From the NCBI GenBank assembly GCA_022592435.1, contig JABYQS010000256.1:1-42506 (forward strand): a DNA stretch of 42,506 bases. Reading direction: 5' to 3'. This document shows, in pieces, positions 34,739 to 42,506 of this stretch; within the stretch, counting starts at the first letter, position 1, and each line of letters opens with the position of its first letter. Made by a program: the position numbers and the translations under genes. Under the pieces are notes generated by a model. That model had not been told where the DNA came from, searched no databases, and worked only from the letters and a program-made list of their open reading frames with translations. The stretch is from Cerioporus squamosus. Taxonomy: Eukaryota > Basidiomycota > Agaricomycetes > Polyporales > Polyporaceae.

Positions 34739-35689
34739 CTAGTCGTCGTCTTCCACCTCCTCGACCTCCGACCTCTCGCCCAGCATCCAGCTCTCGCTCG
34801 CCGACTCGATCTCGTCCTCCTCCTCGGGCTCGGGCTCCGTGAACTCCTCAATATCGTCCTCGACCTCTGTGGCGACGTCCGGGAACTCCTCAATGTAGTC
34901 ATCGGACAGCGCCTCGCAGAACAACATCGAAGCGGGCTCCGACCCGGACTCGGCTACCACTGCGTCGTAGATGTACTCCGCGCTCTTCACCCCGCGGCCG
35001 TACCGGAGATGACGCTTGCGCGCACGCTTCGTGTCGCAGCGCTGCTTGCGCTTGCGCTTCTTCGATGGCGCAGTAGTGGTGAGCACAGCAGGCACTTCAG
35101 ACTCAGCGGAGGCGTGCGCAGGACGCTGGGAGAGGTCGTGGAAGTCGACTGGATGGAGGACAAGTGGGACAACACGGACAGTGTTCTCCGGGCGCCGCGG
35201 TGGCGAGGGCGCCTGGAGCGACGCGTTTGGGAGGATGGTGGTGGGGTCGGCTGCGGCCTGAGCGCGCTGCTCGTTGGTAAGCTTGGCGATGCGAAGTGTG
35301 CCGGCGTTCCAGAGGCTAAGCAACCTCCGGAGCTGCTTTGTCTTCATGCCGCTCAGGTTCTGGAACGGGACGTCGGGCGGCCAACCGAAGAGGCCGCAGT
35401 CGTAGATCCCGACGATGACCTTCAGGAAGAGCTTGTTAGTCCAGCGCATCCCGATGGGGTCGAGGATGCCGGTGATGTCGACTGCTTGAGTCAGCAGTGC
35501 ATGGCGGATGAAGACTACAGTGTACTCACATAGTTCGCTTCGCATCTTAGCTCGAATCTCTGCACGGATTCTGTTCCGCCCAGCGACGGCCTCCTCCCAC
35601 TCGCGACTAATGTCCTCCAAGGCATCGGTATGTCCTGCTTTGGCCGGTGAAGAGTCGGACATGGGTTCAGGAAGAGAAGGCGAGGACAT
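34739..35689 (-). CDS. GWP-motif hypothetical protein, 316 aa (copy 4, intact)
   Basis: Same length and architecture as 11351-12301: GWP block, basic cluster, acidic tail. There are about a dozen amino-acid differences (for example FIRHALLTQAVDITGILD for FLRRALLTRAGDITGVLD). The 48-nt in-frame intron candidate is kept, here ending CAAGCAG. The TATA-like ACATATATTA lies at 35759-35768. Its neighbour on the left is the relic region and on the right the gene-free stretch. Confidence 0.65.
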   Translation of the reverse strand: MSSPSLPEPMSDSSPAKAGHTDALEDISREWEEAVAGRNRIRAEIRAKMRSELCEYTVVFIRHALLTQAVDITGILDPIGMRWTNKLFLKVIVGIYDCGLFGWPPDVPFQNLSGMKTKQLRRLLSLWNAGTLRIAKLTNEQRAQAAADPTTILPNASLQAPSPPRRPENTVRVVPLVLHPVDFHDLSQRPAHASAESEVPAVLTTTAPSKKRKRKQRCDTKRARKRHLRYGRGVKSAEYIYDAVVAESGSEPASMLFCEALSDDYIEEFPDVATEVEDDIEEFTEPEPEEEDEIESASESWMLGERSEVEEVEDDD

Positions 35690-37126
35690 GAGAACGACTG
35701 TGCAAAGAGATGTCAGGGTAGAGTAGTGGCTTCAGCACGAACTTCGAGTCCGTCTGTCTAATATATGTATCGGTTCTCTCCGCTTCGTCCCATTGTGAAG
35801 GTATACCGTATGGTGCGGCTGAGCGAGGGCGCCATGTTGCTGTGGTGAAGAGCTGCGCTTCTGGCGAGCCGTGTAAGTCAGCGACGCAATTCAGGGAACC
35901 GGGGTGCGCAGACAAGGTATGCTAACTTTTCTATCGAGCAGATAATGTCTCTACCTGACAGCATACTTACATGGATATCCAAGGATCCCTGCTAGAGATT
36001 TTGATAGACCGGAGAAGCGCTTGATCAATTACAACTCACTGAACGAGAACATTTTGCCATACCCTTCGCTCGTCCCGCCCGGGTCCTACTGCCTACCCAC
36101 TGACACAGAGCCCCAACAAGCAGACTTGAATAGCTTATCTCGACCCAGGCAAGATAAGTTATGCACCCGGCAGTCCCGACTTCTGCGCTCCACGTGCAAT
36201 TCAGAGTAGAGCTACTTAATTAGTCCGGTTAGCTAGGCCGCTGCTCGCATGAAGGTTAGCTCGGGAAGCCTCCGTTGTCTTTGGATCGTTCTGGCGTCCG
36301 AGACTTCCAATCAAGTTCCGGTGCACGCGCATTCCCACCATTTCGGATATTCGCCGTGAGACAGATGCCAAGCTTCACGCTTGCCTTCCAGACCCACAGT
36401 ACCTCACTCAAGTTTGCCTGAGGAACATACACACTGGACAGCATAATTGAGGTTTGGATCCTCAGGATGCCAATGAGCATACATGTGCCACCACAGTGGA
36501 TTATAGAGTGGACAGGATGCCTTGAACTCTCGGAGTTGACCCAAGCATGCAATCATGCGCCGACTCGGATGTGTGCCAGCAGAGTGGTTCAAACACGATC
36601 GAGTGGACCCTGAAGGAGGTCGGCTCGCTCAAGGCAGCGCGCGCATTCCCAGTCGTTCGCATCCAGAATTATGGCTCCCGGGCAGAGCTCCCCGGAGTCC
36701 CGAGTGATTTAACTCGTCAGAGTGTGCTTGCATGCACAACGGAGCGACGAGCAAGCGAAATGAGCTTGAGAAACGGCGCTCAACGCCGTCACGGAACTTC
36801 TCTGCAACACCTAGCTGCTGGCGGGATTCACGGGTCGTCTCACTTGTCTACAGTAGTAGGCGCACCAGTTCAAGGTTCAATTGTACAACCATATGGCATT
36901 GGGCAGAGACAGCACGGACGACATACGCACTGCACTCTACATACAGGGATGCAAAGCCAGAGATGGGAGAGTGTTGTACGACGTGCAGGCATCCCGACCC
37001 AGCCAGGAGACCCTCGGGTGTCAGGGAGATCTGCCGGTGCTCGCAACCACGTCTGTGGGACGCCTCAGAGCATACGCGGCCAATATGAGCGGGTGCGCGG
37101 GCAGAAGATTTAACGCTATCGACCAC
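35690..37126. other. Gene-free stretch of unit D
   Basis: No supported gene, apart from the TATA-like element at 35759-35768. Confidence 0.45.
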
Positions 37127-37158
37127 GGGTGCAAAGCGAAGAACATCGCTTTGCACCC
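37127..37158. repeat. Perfect 13-bp inverted repeat (unit D)
   Basis: Identical to the hairpin at 2058-2089. Confidence 0.9.
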
Positions 37159-37465
37159 GATGCTCGCGAGAGCGTAAGGACAGAGCGGCCGGACTGGGGC
37201 TCGAGCGAACGTGCATGACGCATCCCCGGCGCAAGTCCGAGCTCGGGACTTGGCGTCAGCCGCCAGCGTCCCGGGTGGAGCGACACGTAGACTCGCCTCG
37301 CTTGTCGGGACTGGGGATTATATGAGCTGGGGTGCTGCCGTGGGCATCGGGCGTAACCCCGTCCTCTTCTCTCTTCCTCCCATCCTGCTCTCACCTGCTC
37401 GTCCGACGTCGAGTCCCTCGCCGCAGGCGTCGTCCTGCTCTGCTCGCTGCCCGGGTCACTGTGAC

Positions 37466-38800
37466 ACTAGTGCGTAGGCTTGTCATGCTTGCCTGTGCTC
37501 CCAGCGGAGCTGACCGTCTCCTCTCTACGCAGGACGCTGCACTCGATACCGAGCTCGACGCGCTGGACGAACTGCTTTCAGCCCTCGCCTTCACGCTCTT
37601 CTGCTCACTCACCTTGCAGACTACGGAGACATCGGTATACCCGGGGCTGGTGTTCGCGCATTATGCGTGTTGCGGTGAGATCTAGGGGAGTCACTGTTCC
37701 CAGAGGGGCTATCGGTGAGTGAGAAGTACTACATGATGTGGCGCACGGTCGACGTACCGAGCAAGTCCCTCCCTCGTCAATCTCCCGGGAGTGGTGGGCG
37801 GGCAGCCGTGCGTAGTCGTCCTTTTTCTCGAGGACCGCGGGTGGCTGACATACTCGACAGCGCCCTCTAGGCGTATGCACACGATGCCAGATGCTCCGAT
37901 GATAAGCGTGAGCATGTGCACGTATAGAAGTAGTTACGGACTGCTTACTATGTTCTGTCGGGCGCGCTGCCCTCCCAGAGAGCTCGTCGCCACTTCTGCA
38001 TGCAGCCCGCTGCCGCACTCGACGTTGAGCTCGAAGCGCTGTAAGTCTTGTCTTCAGCCCTCGCTGTCGTGTGCTTCCGCTCACTCACCTTCTGGCAGCC
38101 TAGCGGACGTCCGCATGTCCCAGGCCGCTGCTCGTGCATGAGGCGAGCGTTGTCAGCCTGCGTCGTCCTCGCCGGTCAAAGTCACATAAGGTACCGGCGC
38201 CGCTGCGTTCATCTCGTTTGCAGCGCGGTGCACGGCTAACATACCCTGGTAGCCTGTAGGTTCCTACCTCGTCAATCAAGCCGGCTAGTGCGGAGGGTGC
38301 GTGCGCGTGAGTGGTCCCCATCTTGCTTTTGCGTGGGCGCGCGGATTGCTGACATGTTCGCCAGCGAGCTTTGGGCATGTGAATCCGCCGCCCGAGTCGT
38401 GAGGCGCACTTTGCTTGACGTGGGTCGAGCTCCGAGATCGCCTCCTCGCAGACACCGCCTGTCCTTGTGGCCGTCACACCCGAGCCGTGCTCGCTGACGA
38501 TACGCGTAGTGGTGAGCTTTGATCGCCCGCGTCGTCGTCGTCGTCTGAACTTACCTCCTGCAGGGCCAGGTCCGGCTAGGTATCCGCTGCCAGAGCACAG
38601 GTGAGATGCGCAAGCAGTACCTCTCCTTTGCGAAGTGGTGCCTCACTGACGCACCTGACAGACTCTTACCTCGTCAAAGTCCAGAGCAGCGGCGCGGTCG
38701 TGGTGGGTGAGTCTTTCTCCGGGCTCGGGGTAAGTATGCGCATTGCTGACGTGTGCACCAGTGCGCTTTGGGCATGCGGACCCGAAGTCCGACGGCGTCG
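37466..38800 (+). other. Internally duplicated exon/intron modules (unit D)
   Basis: Counterpart of 2401-3730. Confidence 0.5.
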
Positions 38801-38924
38801 CAGGTCGAGCACTGCAAGAGCGCTGTCAAGGGTAAGGGTTAGCAGTAGGCAGAGATTGCGGTAGCTAGGACCACGTACTGCTCGTCAAAGCGCGCTGCGC
38901 GCCGTCTGTCGAGCCCGTGGCGTT

Positions 38925-39345
38925 CTAGCACGAGTGGAGGAGTTGTCGGGAGAGAGAGGAGATGAGACCTAGTGTCATCAAGTCCGCACACTCGAGAGTC
39001 TCGTCCCGGCCCATGAGGATATCGAGGTGGAGGTTGGACTGAGGGAGGATCGGCATATGGGGGTTCTGTGGCGCGTCCAGATTCAGTCCCACCATGTCGA
39101 CGACTGGTAGCACGAGTATCAACGACTCACCTGGGTGACGATCATTCTCTCCATCCATCATCAAGCGCATGGGCATGTGCAGGTTCAGGTTGTCCTGCGT
39201 CGCATCGCACTGTCCGAGCCCGTCAGCTCAGTTCACAACAGAAGCCCGATCGGGGAAAATGCGTACGTTCGCGAGCCTGTCCCGGGGCCCGTACTTGAGC
39301 GTGTCGTGCAGACGTTCGTATTCAGCAGGCACGCGGACGACTTGG
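38925..39345 (-). pseudogene. Unidentified minus-strand gene fragment, copy D
   Basis: Same as copy B: the CCAT duplication puts exons 2 and 3 out of phase and the 39-nt stretch is absent. The array ends 143 nt further right, so any upstream exons of this copy are replaced by flanking DNA. Confidence 0.5.
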
Positions 39346-39488
39346 CTGGGTCCGACGGCAGGGATGGTGGAGCGTGGTCAGGGTGCACGGAGTGCAGCGC
39401 GCGGGGCTCAGGTGAGATGAGCACGCATGTAACAGACGGGCGGTGTAGGATGGATGTCAGTCACGGTGTATACAACTTACAAGCGCGT

Positions 39489-40728
39489 CGCCCTCTCCTC
39501 TTCCTTCAACCGCCATCATGGCGCGTTTTTCCACGGTCCCTGGCCCCTAGGAGCAGCCATACCGTGGTCGATATCGTAGCATATGTTCTCCTCTGTGGTA
39601 ATGATGGAATGCTCATAGTGCCGAAGCAACCACGGCAGCCTCTGCCCATTCAAAGAAAAGGCTTTGGTGTGCCGCAGAACAAAGGACAGAGCTTTCGTTA
39701 GAAGGGAAGGTCACTATCGGTGTCGCAGTGCTCAGCACTCAGTCCTTAGGACTGCAGGCGTACGACCTGTTCTTGCTATTTGCAGTGTGCTCTCATGGGC
39801 ACGTTTTCCTAGGCGAAAACTTCTGAGAATGGCGCTCCGATATCCCTCAACAGCAGGAGGGCCGCCATTAACTCGGAGCTCCTCTGATACCATGCTAGCA
39901 TGTCGAAGAGTAGAGCACGGAGGTCCAAGGAACCTTCAATGGCATGGCGAGACGAGCCACTCAGGCTGAAGGGCAACGAGTATCCACCTTGTGTGCGACA
40001 TCATCAGGAGCGCGAGCAGAGGGCATGCCAGTGAGGCGGCTGCATGTTCATTTCTGAACACGGCAAGAAGCGCTCATGCGTCGCGACGGCGTTCTCGGGT
40101 CACGAGTTTTGCCAAGCCCTGATGTAGGCGCTGGCGTGACGCAGGTTGCGGTCGGTCTCTCTCGGTCCCAAGCTACCAGCCCTCAGCAGGAGGGAGGCAC
40201 TAGGAAAGGAGGTTAGTCAGCCTCAGTTATGCCTGCAAGTAGGACGAAGACTCAGGCCGTGCCCTAAGAGGGTCGATGGCATCTCTAGGCAAATGCTGTA
40301 GCAAGTGGATACCTACAACGACGGCGGCTACTAGCTGGCGGCCTTACCGTTACTCTAAGCTGCCTTGCCTTGAGCTCGGGTTTTCGACTCCCTCGGAATA
40401 CTGATTTCCGTCCGTCAGTAATGCCACACGAAGTAGCTAAAGAGGCCCTCACTGGGTAGCAGGACTCATTCAGTCACGAGGTGAGCACTCTGCCACTCAC
40501 CACCCTAAAAGTGTTAGCCTATACCTAGCTCCACGTAAACGGAAATGGACGGAAGCTGACCTCTGAAGCGGCCGAGACCCTCTCATGGTGCATGCTCTAC
40601 CTCAGTCAATAGAGTACCTCGCACGTGTGACCCCTAGCTAGACGTAAGGAAGGGAAGTAGCATCTTTTCGCTTCCACTTTTCACCCTCGTTTTTAGTTTG
40701 ACTCAAGAAGACACGAGGTCCTCTCGAT
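39489..40728. other. Single-copy flank without a supported gene
   Basis: The base composition is less GC-rich than the array and no long ORF is convincing. The left 400 bp can be read as the leader of a minus-strand LTR element next to a primer-binding-site match at 39882-39892. The rest could be its LTR plus upstream DNA of the next gene. A 6-bp inverted repeat (GGTGAG/CTCACC) lies near 40480-40502. Confidence 0.4.
39882..39892 (-). mobile_element. Primer-binding-site match of a possible LTR retrotransposon
   Basis: On the minus strand, TGGTATCAGAG is complementary to the 3' end of initiator methionine tRNA, the usual primer of many Copia and Gypsy elements. It directly follows a sequence ending ...CTAGCA (39893-39900), as an LTR ending in CA would. 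The LTR would then extend to higher coordinates and the body toward 39489, where it is cut at the array junction. The LTR start was not found and no gag or pol sequence is present, so this rests on an 11-nt motif. Confidence 0.35.
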
Positions 40729-40732
40729 CCTT

Positions 40733-40743
40733 TTTAAATAAGG
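40733..40743 (+). promoter_or_regulatory. TATA box of the gene at 40814
   Basis: TTTAAATAAGG, about 75 nt upstream of the ATG, followed by a CT-rich leader (40748-40795) typical of fungal promoters. Confidence 0.6.
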
Positions 40744-40813
40744 CCACCCTTGCTCCGCCTTTCTTGCTCCAACTTTCACCATCTCCTACGCTCGCCACCA
40801 CCAAACCAAAGAC

Positions 40814-41416
40814 ATGTCCGAACGACGAGTCCCCTACTGCACTGCAGAAGTCAGACGGGTGGCAGCTGGGGTAGACGACAACCCCGACACGTTCATCCTA
40901 GTCAACAAACCCGCATCGCTGATCAGCGCTGGCGTCAGACTAGCCCTATACACCAGAGTCGTCAACACGTACACGCACGTAGGATGGATGGTGGTGGAAA
41001 GAGCTCGGGTTGTTGACAAGCACGAGGTGGAGTTCGTGTTGTGTCGTGTGGGGCACAGCAGCGACGAGCTGAGGGGCGAGCGGCACTTTCTGATCGTCGA
41101 CAAGTTGATGGCGGCAACAGGCTGGTCGCTGAGGAACCTGGTCCCAAGGTTAGCTGCAGCATGGAAATGGGCCACGAGTAGAGAGGAGACAATTGTTAGA
41201 GTCATCCCACCCACTCCTTCGCCCAGCACCTCCTCTTTTCGGTCGCTCTCCCCGATCTTCGCTACCATTTCCCCCTCATCAGCGGCGAGCAACGCCAGCT
41301 GCTCGGGCACGATCTCCACAGCCCTCTCGGGCGGGCCCTGGGACGAAGAAGAGCACGACTCACTAGTGGTAGAGGCATCGCCGAGAATGGTCAGGGCGAG
41401 CTGCGTAGAATTGTAG
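40814..41416 (+). CDS. Hypothetical protein, 200 aa
   Basis: Intronless frame with a favourable start context (AAAGACATG), a TATA box and a pyrimidine-rich leader. Residues 1-130 look globular, with alternating hydrophobic and charged residues (DTFILVNKPASLISAGVRLA, YTHVGWMVVERARVVDKHEV). Residues 135-170 are Ser/Pro/Thr-rich and probably disordered. No signal peptide, membrane segment or known motif is seen. A long minus-strand frame (40834-41529) overlaps it; the plus strand is preferred for its promoter and codon pattern. Family unknown. Confidence 0.6.
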   Translation: MSERRVPYCTAEVRRVAAGVDDNPDTFILVNKPASLISAGVRLALYTRVVNTYTHVGWMVVERARVVDKHEVEFVLCRVGHSSDELRGERHFLIVDKLMAATGWSLRNLVPRLAAAWKWATSREETIVRVIPPTPSPSTSSFRSLSPIFATISPSSAASNASCSGTISTALSGGPWDEEEHDSLVVEASPRMVRASCVEL

Positions 41417-41780
41417 ATGTGGCGGTCGCGAGGATTGGAAGAGTGGCGAAGATGAGGCCGGGCAAAGTCCATAGCGTAGGAAGCATTTTGTGGCAAGGAT
41501 AGGACGGTCTTTGGCCGTACGATACTCATGACTAAGTCGTGTTTCCTAAGATGCGTCCGTCGGCCTTTTTCTGTATTATTACCCTCGGCTTTCGGCTCCC
41601 CTATTACCCGAATTCTGGAGCTTTCTTCTCAGTAATCAGCCATTTGGACGATTACGGGGGCATACGGCTGAGCCTAGACAAGAAGTCTAGGACCATCCCG
41701 TTCACGGCTGGTGCTACCAAGAAAGCAGTCAGATTGCTCGGCCAACCAGGCCGCAACGTGCGACCTACTAACCGGTATGC

Positions 41781-41788
41781 TATAAGTA
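41781..41788 (+). promoter_or_regulatory. Possible TATA box of the gene at 41909
   Basis: TATAAGTA, about 120 nt upstream of the ATG at 41909, with a CT-containing leader between. It also lies inside an overlapping plus-strand frame (41539-42057) that I judge less likely. Confidence 0.35.
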
Positions 41789-41908
41789 CAACGGCAGGCG
41801 CACTCCCTGGAGTCAGCTACACGCAGACCCCACGCACCACGCTTATCGCCCTGGACGCTCGCCCTTCGACCCATCACGCTCACTTAAACATACCTCCCTC
41901 GCTGGAGC

Positions 41909-42506
41909 ATGGTCATGCTGGCGACGAATGGCTCGCTTTCCACGGTGCCCCCGGTCAAAATCTACGCGAGATGGGTGGGATACGCCAGAGGACGATCTCG
42001 CCCTATCGACCTCGAGAGTCGGAAAACGCACACCTATTCCGTCTCGATCCCTCCTGAAAAACCACTGGAAGTCGGGATGAGAGTAAGTGTGCTCGCCACA
42101 ACGCCGGCGCGGTACCACTCACCGGAGGAGGACCCTGAAGTCTACGAAACCTACGACGCGCACATAGTGGGCGTCATCTCCGGTGTCGTCGGTCGCAAAG
42201 GTCGTAAGGTCATCCTCGAAATCGCGAATGAATGTGCGGCTAGCGAAGTTAAGACAGCGAGAATTCGCTTACCGCTCGTCCAAGGAGTGATGGTGCTATT
42301 AGGAGACGACGTCGTGCCAGCAGGCAGTCGAGAGGCGCAGGAGACGGATATCAACACATCGGCGATGGTTAGGATGTCGGCAGTGGATGCCAACTGCAGT
42401 GCGGGCGCGTGCTGGACGCCCTGGCGGAGGCTCGCGGGAGAGAGTTTCCTTCTGGAACCCATGGAGGACGACGTAGGAGAGAGAGCAGGCGCGACAGGCG
42501 GCAGAA
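41909..42506 (+). CDS. Hypothetical protein, N-terminal 199 codons (runs off window)
   Basis: Open from the ATG at 41909 to the window end with no stop; an in-frame stop lies just upstream at 41885. Met codons at residues 1 and 3 are both possible starts. Readable pieces are VKIYARWVGYARGRSRPIDL, VGMRVSVLATTP and YDAHIVGVISGVVGRKGRKV, suggesting a beta-rich fold. No motif was recognised. Orientation matches the upstream gene. Confidence 0.5.
   Translation, partial: MVMLATNGSLSTVPPVKIYARWVGYARGRSRPIDLESRKTHTYSVSIPPEKPLEVGMRVSVLATTPARYHSPEEDPEVYETYDAHIVGVISGVVGRKGRKVILEIANECAASEVKTARIRLPLVQGVMVLLGDDVVPAGSREAQETDINTSAMVRMSAVDANCSAGACWTPWRRLAGESFLLEPMEDDVGERAGATGGR

Larger units (their letters stand above)
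27772..39488. repeat. Tandem array, terminal full unit D (11,717 bp)
   Basis: This is the last unit. Its left 1.3 kb belongs to the diverged patch ending near 29115; the rest is nearly identical to units B and C. The repeat ends abruptly after the octamer AAGCGCGT (39481-39488). The other copies continue with the leader of the transporter gene, and here unrelated DNA begins. Confidence 0.95.

Noticed and set aside
40370..40400. tRNA-like B box (TTCGACTCC)
   Set aside because: The spacing is wrong, no acceptor or anticodon arm can be folded, and no A box lies at the right distance.
41325..41345. LSGGP in the gene at 40814 as an ABC signature
   Set aside because: It lies in a Ser-rich disordered tail, with no Walker motifs around it. 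Coincidence.
40834..41529. 231-codon minus-strand ORF over the gene at 40814
   Set aside because: It lacks a visible promoter and mirrors the plus-strand gene, which has a TATA box, leader and good start context. It is kept only as a remote alternative.
41539..42057. 172-codon ORF overlapping the gene at 41909
   Set aside because: It runs through the putative TATA box and leader of that gene and has no clear promoter or conserved-looking domain.

Overview
The window looks like a GC-rich nuclear segment from a filamentous basidiomycete (Agaricomycetes, possibly Polyporales). The grounds are abundant short (about 47-66 nt) GT...CTGAC/CTCAC...AG introns, TATA boxes about 70 nt upstream of starts, and protein-like segments that resemble agaricomycete families. 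Nothing prokaryotic was seen: no operons, ribosome binding sites, CRISPR or tRNA/rRNA genes. All calls come from reading the sequence; no search was run.

Layout. Bases 1-39488 are a head-to-tail tandem array of an about 11.7 kb unit. Phased to the right-hand junction it is a partial unit (A, 1-4408) and three full units (B 4409-16103, C 16104-27771, D 27772-39488). The repeat stops abruptly at 39488/39489. The rest (39489-42506) is single-copy flank, with a possible LTR-retrotransposon 5' end on the minus strand, one short intronless gene with a good TATA box, and the start of another ORF that runs off the window.

Each full unit holds, left to right: (1) a five-exon plus-strand gene encoding only the transmembrane half of an ABC transporter, with a 25-nt microexon and an abnormal 1.9-kb intron 2 that may carry an insertion; (2) about 3 kb of plus-strand exon/intron relics with well-formed introns but no continuous reading frame; (3) a minus-strand gene for a 316-aa basic/acidic protein with a GWP motif, intact in two of four copies; (4) about 1.4 kb without a supported gene; (5) a perfect 13-bp hairpin; (6) about 1.3 kb of internally duplicated exon/intron modules; (7) three exons of an unidentified minus-strand gene, open only in the copy at 27173-27628.

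The copies are nearly identical over most of their length but mosaic. The segment 27331-29115 is clearly more diverged, carries sequence missing from the other copies, and keeps a better reading frame. Runs of single-base deletions near 23260-24330 may be consensus errors. I found no evidence that the genes form a pathway. The unit looks like a recently amplified block of one partly eroded transporter gene, gene relics and a possibly transposon-associated hypothetical gene.
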